Positions 55,884 to 64,000 of a stretch of DNA of 64,000 nt are shown piece after piece. Position numbers and translations under genes: made by a program. The notes beneath the pieces were generated by a model. It worked only from the letters and a program-made list of their open reading frames with translations, made no database searches and had not been told where the DNA came from. The DNA is from Cristatella mucedo (lineage: Eukaryota; Bryozoa; Phylactolaemata; Cristatellidae). The DNA lies in contig WPIO01000039.1 in assembly GCA_009760855.2 (NCBI GenBank), positions 2,566,501-2,630,500 of the forward strand, written 5' to 3'. How positions within the stretch are numbered: position 1 is the first letter of the stretch; every line of letters begins with the position of its first letter.

Positions 55884-57361
55884 AACAAACAAATGGCTGC
55901 ACCCTCTGCCAAAGCTTATCTTGAATTACCAGAGTATCTTCAGTCCAACGTGAGCATAGATGCATTGCTTTTTGTCAGCTATACTTTCCTAGTCCAGATC
56001 ACGGCCGTTAAATGGCATGTAACCTAAATACTGAAGCCCTGTTTTGGTCGTGTGATATTTCAATAATTCCATCGAATGTTCTACATGCTTTAGAGTTTCA
56101 TCTGACAGATCCTATGCAATAGAAACGTCGGCATGCTAAATCAGCCAGATTATGACTACCTAAAATAATATTATTGACAGCTTATCTATGATGACGTGGC
56201 GTAAAAGCCGGTGGTTTACAGCATTAATGAATTTTGCTCTCTCGATATCTAGCCTAGAATTTTATTTGAGCTTCTTGATGTCGAATGGGTATTCTGTACG
56301 CAATGGCTGTGCTGGATGCCTGAACGAAGTGCATCTCGGGCTATATATTAGATATCTTATAGCAACGGATATAGACTTGTTGCATTAAAGTGAGGGCGCT
56401 CATCATTTCTGCTTTCCTTTAACGTCAGCATACCTGCATATATTGGAGCTGCACTTGTGAGTCACCTACCTTGCTTCAAAGCTTAGGGTTTCATTGGTTC
56501 CATTTTACTTGGACAAGAACTAGTACTGATAGAAATACTATGCTTGTGGCCTAATAAAATTACAGCAGAAGCCATTACAGCTTGAGTGTGAGACAATTAA
56601 GATATGCCTGCTGGAAGACTTATCCTACTCGATATCTCTGATTGCTTTCTTTTTCAATGTACTTTTAATGCTGAAATGGATTCCATGGTAAATGATTCCT
56701 AAATTTTCAGCCTCTAAAGGATATTTAGATGTAAATATAACAGCAATTCTAAGCATCTAGTTTTTTGTGGTGATGTAAGTCCATTTGCCTTAGCTTTACT
56801 CTGTACAATTATGTACCAGAAAGCATTGAGTGTAAAACTAATATTTAAAAGCTTATATTTGTATTCCTTGGCTGTAAATTTGGGTTAAATTAATGACAAA
56901 AAGTTCTTAAACAGCGTGTATATAGATTTTTAATTATGGTACGAAGATTAATGGCTGAGTATTAAATGCATGAATGAAATCATTATTCAATTGGAACAAT
57001 AAAAAGACATGCATTTTCTATGTAAAATACTGACAGAATCTTCCTATCAAAATGAAGTGAAGTCGTGCCAACTTCTCAACAGATTGGCAAATTTGCCAAC
57101 CTGCTTGACACTTTTTTGACATATCATGCTGTCCTCTCATCGTGCTGTTTTTTCTGACACTTTTTTTTCGTTAAACTACTAAAATTGAATATTGAAGATA
57201 GTGATGTTGGATTGCTAGCCATAATTGTCTTTATCGGCATGTTATTATGACAAGATTAAGTAGATGGAAGATATCTAGAATCTTGTCGTGGAAAAGGGAA
57301 TCAATATATGGGGTAGAGTTTTTGAATGCAATCCACTGAAAATGTGTTTTATTAAGCCTAA
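55884..57361. other. Intron-like sequence, nothing recognised
   Basis: AT-rich. A 16-base resemblance to P450 exon 4 at 56570 (ACAGCAGAAGCCATTA) does not extend. Confidence 0.35.
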
Positions 57362-58610
57362 ATGATGATTATAATATTCAAAACGATCGGTCTGACCGAC
57401 GAAGCACTGGCGTGGTTTAAATCGTACTTGTCTGATCGTGTTCAATCCGTGTCGTGTGGGGATCAGGTCTCACACGCGAGACGCATCATCTGTGGAGTCC
57501 CTCAAGGGTCTGTACTCTGTCCCTTGTTGTTCTCCATTTATACTCTACCTCTGGGAGACGTTATTAAGGCCAACAGAATAGGATATCACTTTTATGCTGA
57601 GGATACGTGAAAATGCATATAGATAGATGCATTTAGAATGCATTTGAATGAAGATAGAAGAACGATGGTAAGCTCGTTTAATAAAAATGAATGGTATGGT
57701 CACTTGCAGATTCCAAAGCATCACTTTTATGCTGACGGTACTCAGCTGTATTCGTCATCAAATCCTGAGAATCTGCTGCAGCCACTGAGAAACTGAATGC
57801 TTGCCTTGCGGAGATTCTATCCTGGATATCAGAAAACTTCTTGGAACTAAATGACGATAAAACCAAACTGCTAGCTAATATAATACAATAAATATAGGAC
57901 ACCATAAGCGTGTGGCTGGATTTAAAGGCTATGCTCTTCTAATAGGTGATGCTGTTGTGCGACCATCACCACGTGCTAAAAATTTAGGTGTCGTTTTCGA
58001 AAGCTGCCTCAATTTTAAAAGATTTATTCAGAAGACTGCTTCTACACCTAGCCATCACGTCCGATTCCTATTCAAGATTAGGAGCTGTCTTCTGCAGTGG
58101 CTTGTAAAAAATTTAACTAGCTCCTTTGTTCTGTCTTGGCATAATTATTGTAGTTCCTTTTTAGCTGGGCTACCAAAAAACGCAACTAGGCCTCTGCAGC
58201 TGACAGTGAATTTAGCTGCAAGGCTAGTCTTTAAGTCCCAAAGGTTTGACCACGTGCCTCCTTGGCTAAAAGAGCTAGGTTGGATGCCGGTTGAGCAATG
58301 ATACAGGGCAAAGTTCTTCCACTGACCCACAACGCCCGCCATGGCTTGGCTTCTTCGTACCTAGCTGAACTGCGGCACCAGTTTCAGCCTCTTTGTGCCC
58401 TCAGGTCCTGTGTGGACAGTAAACTAGCTATTCTATTCATCCACTTAAAGACCGTTGGCGACAGAAGCTTTAGCTCTGCAGGTCCCAGAATGTGGACTCG
58501 CTTGAACAGTTCTTATGCAATGACAACTACACTCCTGCTGCCGACTATGGCTTATCCTTTTCAGCAGTCCTGAGCTGCTGCTTCCATACTACTCACTACC
58601 TCAACTGCTC
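57362..58610 (+). mobile_element. LINE family 2, RT and C-terminal region
   Basis: Frame 57362-57610 gives LAWFKSYLSDRVQSVSCGDQ, CGVPQGSVLCPLLFSIYTLP and YHFYAEDT. After a 119-bp interruption the sequence resumes (57721). Frame 57912-58301 gives RAKNLGVVFESCLNFKRFIQ and HVPPWLKELGWMPVEQ, and 58298-58573 the C-terminus. It ends near 58610 before the 3' hairpin. Confidence 0.85.
57601..57719. other. 119-bp insertion between 16-bp direct repeats
   Basis: ATCACTTTTATGCTGA occurs at 57585-57600 and 57720-57735 on either side of AT-rich sequence that interrupts the LINE-2 RT box. Confidence 0.7.
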
Positions 58611-58621
58611 AACTGAGATTT

Positions 58622-59215
58622 AAAAAAAGCCTTTCAGCCATATTCATTACCACGTGCAGTGACTTACAAACATACTTTGGTTGCAAAGCCCAAATGAAAT
58701 TGCAATAACCTAGCCGGGAAAGAACTAGAAATATAGTTAAATTATTAGCCAGCTACCATGGTAGGCAGTCCTTAATCTTATGAAGGGATCCGATCTGATG
58801 ACAGAATTATTATGCCAATAATAATTATGCCAAGACAGAACTAAGGAGCTAGTTAAATCTTTTACAAGCCACTGCGGAAGACAGCTCCTAATCTTGGATA
58901 GGAATCGGACGTGATGGCTAGCTGCAGAAGCAGTCTTCTTAATGAAACTTTCAAAACTTAGGCAGCTGTCAAAGACGACACCTAAATTCAGAGCACACGG
59001 CGACGATCACACAACAGCATCATCTATTAGACGATCACAGTCTTATAATTCAGAGATACGCTTGGATGTCCTCTGAATATCAGTTCCTTTCTGCTGTCGT
59101 TAAGTTTAAGAGAATTCGCCGACATCCCGGATAAAAAATCTGCAAGCAGTAATCATTTTCTCAGTCTCTGTAGCAGATTCTAATGGTTTAAACGATCACT
59201 ACAGGTAAGTACCGC
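58622..59215 (-). mobile_element. LINE family 2 relic, inverted
   Basis: Minus-strand equivalent of the post-RT region of LINE 2, parallel to 46880-47320 (shared AACTAAGGAGCTAG, AATCTTGGATAGG and GACAGCTCCTAATC-type strings). No frame remains. Confidence 0.7.
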
Positions 59216-59718
59216 CAGCATGAAACTAAAGGCATTTCTTCCCGAGCCTCCCAGCCTAACGTTAAATATTGTAGCCTCTTTTTTTGCTTGTTTCCCAGGC
59301 GGCTTTGTCTGTCAGTCCGGTCGCTCCTAGCTTTAAGTTATTCTACCCTCCAAGTAGTATTAGTAAACTTATCGCTCTTAAGGCTAGGTCATAATACAAG
59401 GTGCGATGGCCAATTGCGGCGGCTCCTGAAGCTATCCCTGTGCAGAATAAAGGTGCAAATCTCTATGCTTTGCCACCGTTTTTTGTTGAAAACAATAACA
59501 CATAGTATTTCAAGACAGCAGTGAGTAGGAGGACTACATTCCTGGTCTCATGCAATCATTTATGAAAATAGTACGCCCATAATTCCAGGTTGGTTTAACT
59601 TGATTTCTGCAACTTATATTGATCATTGACTAATAAAACCAATAATTAGGTTATCGGAATAACAAGCTCAGTTTTTAATTCAATTAAATGCCATATTAAT
59701 CTCCTATATTCGTTTCAG

Positions 59719-59801
59719 ATGCAACCCACTATTACTGATTGTGCCCAACACGTAGCGGACTACATTGATAAGCACCTTCACCGACCAATTGCTATGAAAG
59801 A
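59719..59801 (+). pseudogene. P450 copy 3, exon 5
   Basis: 83 nt, acceptor TTTCAG, donor GTGAGC. Encodes MQPTITDCAQHVADYIDKH and the following residues, undamaged. Confidence 0.82.
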
Positions 59802-59933
59802 GTGAGCATCCTATACATCTATGTGTGTGTTGTTTTTATTGGTTGTGTTAGTTACCGGCTTAGTACCGCTACATTGTTTACTTTGCGTGCGGTTTCGCTA
59901 ATAGTTCAGCACTGTCCATGCTTGTTACTGTAG

Positions 59934-60097
59934 CCTGCTTGCTGGCTACGCCATGGACGTTATTTCCAGTACCACCTTTGGCCTTGACACGAGATCTCTC
60001 GATCAACCCGACAACTCATTTCTGAAGAATGCTAAAGAGCTCCTCAATTTTGTAAATCTAAGAAATCCTAAGGGAGTAATTGCTGTAATGGCAACCT
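59934..60097 (+). pseudogene. P450 copy 3, exon 6
   Basis: 164 nt. Encodes LLAGYAMDVISSTTFGLDTR and beyond, undamaged. Acceptor TGTAG, donor GTAAGT. Confidence 0.85.
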
Positions 60098-60221
60098 GTA
60101 AGTGCTTGGCCATGTGGTTGCTTGTACATTTAATTTTTGGATATTGCAATTAACTGTTGTCTTGTTATTAGATAAACTTGCTGCTGGCTTGCTATAAGAG
60201 AGCTATTAATGTGTTTTCCAG

Positions 60222-60345
60222 TGGTTTCACTGAAGATTGAGCGGTACTTGATAAATTGGGAATCAGAGCGATCGATCCGGGCTCTGTGCAGTACTTAGAG
60301 GACGTTGTGAGGAATGCATTGAATGACAGCAGCAAGGGTGTAAGG
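60222..60345 (+). pseudogene. P450 copy 3, exon 7 with 1-nt deletion
   Basis: 124 nt against 125 in the intact gene. The deleted base lies near 60235-60250, after which the frame LDKLGIRAIDPGSVQYLEDV is out of register. Using the nearby AG at 60236 instead does not rescue it, because a TGA follows at once. Confidence 0.82.
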
Positions 60346-61118
60346 GTAAGTTCATGGATGTGTAGCAACACTGCTTTTATACTGTATGAGCATGCAACTA
60401 GATTGATTCGTTTATTTGAGCTATGCAGTAGAATGAGTATTTTCCGATAAATCACGTGGGCTTATCTTATTATGTAAAAGATAAAAAAATGTAATAAAAA
60501 CCAAAGACCCATGCACAAATTTGACCAGAGCTGCAACAGCTACTCCCGTAACATATTTAATGCACTTTTCACTATTTCTTTCCCTACTCTGTTTCGTTTA
60601 TTTATATATGAGCCGCAAAAGCTGTACTAGGTTGAGGTAAAATGTTTACATCTCTGAAGTTGTAAAGTATAAAATCCAGTTACATGGTAAGGCAAATTCA
60701 AGAAAGTGTAGTTACCAGCTAAGTCTGAAGTTTTCTGTCAAAAAATGCTGTTGAGTCAATAAGTAATAAATTTTTAATTAGGATATACTAAACTACTCGT
60801 GGCTATGCATTAATAGACGTACTGCATGCACCAATTAATCTGGATCGCTGGCTAAAATACTTCTTTTGAAAGACACCCAAAGGGCTCACTCTTGTTATTC
60901 AGACTGAGTCTTAGTATCGCTTTGGTCAAGAATAGAAAGAGTTCTAGTCCAAGCTTTTGCAATCATATCAATCTGAGTTTTTTTAAGCCGCTTCAATAAC
61001 TTGAGAGAAAGGGCAACGAATTATCATTTTCGAGTACTAAGCTGACATTTGAAAGTATTCAGTTGATGCATTGGACATATCCTAGATTCCTTAAATGATG
61101 TTTTCTTGTTTGTTATAG
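60346..61118. other. Intron 7 of P450 copy 3
   Basis: No repeat or exon recognised. Confidence 0.5.
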
Positions 61119-61227
61119 GACAAGCACGACTTTGTACATTTGTGTCTTGAAGAACTAGTTGATATTAAAACTGTAAGCTCTGACACCGTGAAGAAGACTG
61201 ATGGCGGTCTTTTGTGGACTACGAAAG
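61119..61227 (+). pseudogene. P450 copy 3, exon 8
   Basis: 109 nt, acceptor TTATAG, donor GTAACG. Encodes DKHDFVHLCLEELVDIKTVS, undamaged. Confidence 0.85.
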
Positions 61228-61435
61228 GTAACGGCCTCATGCAGCAATGATTGCTAAAACTTTTGATTTCATTTATATGTTGCTCGTCATTTCTTGCTCA
61301 TGGGCGAACTAATGATGAGCTTGCTAGAATGTTTTCTTTCTTTCCATTCAATCCGCAGCCATGGCCTCTTTCCAAGAGAGGATTAGGCCAGTTCTAGTCT
61401 CACGCATAGTCCAGTTCCTCATTCCCCATTGATTC

Positions 61436-61946
61436 TATGGCTCCAGCCTATCTCTCAGATCTACTCCCCCACCAGGCCAAGTATCGTACTACCCGCTTTT
61501 CGGAATCCAACAGGCTACCAATACCTCGTACAAACCTCAAATCATTTGGAGATCGTGATTTAGTTCGTATGCTCCCAAGGCCTAGAAGGACTCACGACTT
61601 GCGTCAGATCATCCCTGACTTGACCACGTTTAAAAAGAACTTAACGACACACTTATTTAGGACAGCATTTAGTGGGTCCCTGTGATTCGTCATTTTCTGA
61701 TTGAGGTCTCTGTAATTCGTCCTTCATGTGCTTATGCGTGCTGACACTGTGCATGCTGCCACTAACCCACATCTGCATTCTGACCTTGTGCATGTCACCC
61801 CTAACCATGTTATTCATGTTTATCAACCATGATATTACTCACCATTCAATCGCGTTTCCCTTTGCAGCAAATTTAAAGCGCCTAGAAAGAGATTGAGTTC
61901 TCTGAGGGCGCTTTATCGAGTGCATTATTATTATTATTATTATTAC
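61436..61946 (+). mobile_element. LINE family 1, 3' fragment in intron 8
   Basis: ORF2 C-terminal codons (YLSDLLPHQAKYRTTRFSES), 3' untranslated region, terminal stem-loop and (ATT)n tail. One of the better preserved family-1 3' ends. Confidence 0.88.
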
Positions 61947-62332
61947 AAGCACCGTTCGTGGCCTAACTAATATGGAGAGAATGCGATGCAGAAACCATTT
62001 GCAACACTGTTTTTTGAGCGTCAGGTGGGAATTAATTTTTAATACCAATAGAGATTTTTAGTGGTTGCATTCCTTTATCTTGTTGCTGAGTTGATGTTTG
62101 CTTAGCAGCTATTCTCTGTAAACGCCTAGGTCTTGGTCGATAATGAAGCATTTTAGTTTAAAAACCTGTGTAAAAGACTTTTTGAGTTCAGAAAAAAATA
62201 GAATGGTTATAAGCATTGCGTTTGCAGCCAATTTCTAGTCAGGGAAGCCAATGCGATTGCAGAAACATTTGCTTTCAATCCTGCTTTTATTTAGTATATA
62301 ATTGAATTTTCTGGTCCGTCTGCGTTTTCTAG

Positions 62333-62579
62333 GTCTCACTGAAGACGACATCGTTTCGAATTCTATTGGATTTCTGCTGGCTGGCTACGATACAGTATCA
62401 ACGTTCTTAAGCTTTTTTTTCTATGTGATGGCAAATAATCCTGAAGTACAACAAAAGGCCAATGAGGAAATCGCACAACAGATGAGACACACGGGCGTGA
62501 CTTATGACAAGCTGAAAGACCTGGGCTATCTGGAAATGTGCATGGACGAAACTTTGAGGATGTACCCTCCAGTTGTAAG
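62333..62579 (+). pseudogene. P450 copy 3, exon 9 (I and K helices)
   Basis: 247 nt, acceptor TTCTAG, donor GTGAGT. Encodes LLAGYDTVSTFLSFFFYVMA and MDETLRMYPPVV, all motifs intact. Confidence 0.88.
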
Positions 62580-62854
62580 GTGAGTCATGTGCTTACTACT
62601 AGCTTGCATAGCACAGCTTTGCCCATATTTGAGTTACTGTTAATCCACACTCGGTCTATTATACTTCATCTGCACGGTGTGCTTGTATTTAGTTCAACTT
62701 AGCCACTGCTTTCAGTCAGGTTACAGTATTATTTTTTCATGAGCGTGCTAGTTACCGAGACACCACTAGCATACTGTTGTGTAGATCATGAGGCAGGAGA
62801 TATCATCCTTAACAGCATACAAGGGCTGATTTTGAAGACAAATACATTTTATGT

Positions 62855-63250
62855 AATGGATCCCCGTCTGTAACTCCACAAAGCGACAAAGACTATGCGG
62901 TTGTATCTCCGTCTTTAACTCCACAAAGTCATAAAGACTATGTGGGTGTTACGCAGGAGAGTTTTGTATAGCGCACTCACAGCCTAAGCGGCTTTCGGTA
63001 CGCATTCGGTAGCCAACAGACTTCGTCTCACGCAACAAAGAGAACGTGGGAAGCATAGCAGAGTCACGAGAGCAGTTGAGGTAGTGAGTAGCATAGAAGT
63101 GTCAGCTCAGGACCGCTAAAAAGATGTGCCATAGTCGGCAGTAGGAGAGTAGTTGTCGTTGCGTAAGAATTGTGGAAGCGAGTTACACAGCCTAGGACCT
63201 GCAGAGCTAAAGCTTCTGTCGCCAACTGTCTTTAAGCGGAGGAATGTTAC
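62855..63250 (-). mobile_element. LINE family 2, 3' end with duplicated terminus
   Basis: Minus-strand ORF2 tail (RLKTVGDRSFSSAGPRLCNS at about 63175-63250) and 3' end. The terminal hairpin segment is present twice (about 62862-62905 and 62908-62950), a tandem duplication of roughly 46 bp. Confidence 0.8.
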
Positions 63251-63357
63251 GCCGGAGTTTCTTCTATTATATATTGTATATCCATGAATACTGTATGTTC
63301 CTATGTCATACAAAAAGCAGCATTGTAGTGCTAAATAAGAGAAAGAAAACATATAAT

Positions 63358-63495
63358 TCATTTGTATAGCGCCTAAAGAAAATTTAAATCCCTATTTAAG
63401 CACTTCACATCCGCCGTCGGGCTCCACCTCAGGGTCCTAGTCAATACATTCATTCACCTCGACCTTGGTTAGAGACGAGCATCCTAAGGTAAGAT
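63358..63495 (-). mobile_element. tRNA-derived SINE, family A, decayed
   Basis: Tail complement TTCATTTGTATAGCGCC, then AGCACTTCACATCC, head region less clear. Confidence 0.5.
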
Positions 63496-64000
63496 GGTCC
63501 AAAAATATCTACCTGCAGCAGTGCTATTAGCGAAATGCGTCTGTCGTGGCTCAACGGGCATCTTAAAGACAGATCCTCTTACGGTTGCAAGCTCGTGTGT
63601 GCGCATGCTGGGACCGTAAGTTAGTCACCAGGGTCATGGGCACGACAGTCGCTCACACGAAAGCAGCAGACTAGCTCGGTACGCCTTCCTCACTTAGTCC
63701 TGATGCAGTTGACGGCCTTGCTGGTCCTCCTTGGAAGTCTCATTACGGTTTCTGGGTCGAGAGCGTTCGGATAAGTCTCAAATTTGAAGTCGAGGGCAGC
63801 CGTAGTAGACCGTGTCTGCTATCACGGAAAGGCATCATGGGACAGCAGTCTGTCATAGGGCGGCTCGAGGGAGGTCTGCAATCCGCGACTCACCCGGAAG
63901 TGTAGCAGTGATGTCAGCTAGTTTAGTTGGCTGTCAGTAAGATTACTGGATGCTTGACTGATCGACTGCAACGTGGAGGGCTGCTGCAGACTGCAGCAAC
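63496..64000. other. Window end, nothing firmly recognised
   Basis: A 23-codon frame at 63703-63774 (MQLTALLVLLGSLITVSGSR and three more) looks like a signal peptide, but it ends in a stop without a good splice donor. It remains a weak hint. Confidence 0.3.

Larger units (their letters stand above)
54323..62579 (+). pseudogene. CYP3-like P450, copy 3, damaged or incomplete, runs off window
   Basis: Paralog of the intact P450. Exons seen: 54323-54396, 59719-59801, 59934-60097, 60222-60345, 61119-61227, 62333-62579. Lengths are 74, 83, 164, 124, 109 and 247 nt. All equal copy 2 except exon 7, which has lost one base. The I-helix AGYDTVST and K-helix ETLR are intact. I could not find exons 2-4 (hinge, KYGKV and C-helix WxxxR) between 54397 and 59718, where LINE-2 pieces lie. 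Exons 10-12 would fall beyond 64000. The exon-7 frameshift leads to stops. It is a pseudogene unless the frameshift is a sequencing error and exons 2-4 have been overlooked. Confidence 0.75.

Noticed and set aside
56560-56640. Possible P450 copy 3 exon 4 (ACAGCAGAAGCCATTA)
   Set aside because: The match to exon 4 stops after about 16 bases, and no C-helix motif or splice sites follow.
63703-63774. First exon of a secreted protein
   Set aside because: Only 23 codons, it ends in a stop and there is no convincing GT donor; kept as a remark only.

Overview
This is a eukaryotic, almost certainly animal (invertebrate metazoan) genomic window. The evidence is a cytochrome P450 of the CYP3 type split into 12 exons with GT-AG introns, two families of CR1/L2-like LINEs, two tRNA-derived SINE families, a hAT DNA transposon and many long dinucleotide microsatellites. 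There are no bacterial-style operons, rRNA genes or CRISPR arrays. The species cannot be named from the sequence alone.

The window is a tandemly duplicated P450 locus in three states of repair. Copy 1 (about 2.4-9.3 kb) is a wreck: an exon-1 remnant and frameshifted remains of the last three exons, with no middle exons seen. Copy 2 (19169-37421, + strand) is intact: twelve exons whose phases fit exactly give a 520-residue P450 with all the class motifs (WxxxR, AGYDT, Exx[16 protein letters not shown]). Copy 3 (54323 to beyond 62579) has exon 1 and exons 5-9 at the same lengths as copy 2, but a 1-nt deletion in exon 7 and no visible exons 2-4. Its last exons would lie beyond the window. The 3' flank is duplicated as well: 9.3-13.7 kb is colinear with 37.4-44.7 kb, interrupted in the second copy by the hAT element.

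Mobile DNA fills most of the rest. LINE family 1 (3' end a stem-loop followed by an ATT tail) occurs as 3' fragments on both strands and as three longer RT-bearing pieces packed into intron 1 of the intact gene. LINE family 2 (3' end with a CCACA/TGTGG hairpin) occurs about seven times. One copy is nested in a family-1 element with a 6-bp target duplication. SINE family A shares its tail with LINE 1, and SINE family B shares a shorter tail segment with LINE 2, which suggests two separate LINE/SINE partnerships. A 2.8-kb hAT element (39685-42507) has matching ends, an exact 8-bp target duplication, a decayed BED-finger transposase and a nested LINE-1 3' end.

I found no clearly undescribed machinery. 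The strongest leads are the intact P450 with its decaying sister copies, a conserved CCTTGA block 69-70 bp upstream of all three start codons (a perfect monomeric nuclear-receptor site in the intact gene), and the LINE/SINE tail sharing. All calls were made by reading; no alignment or database search was run.
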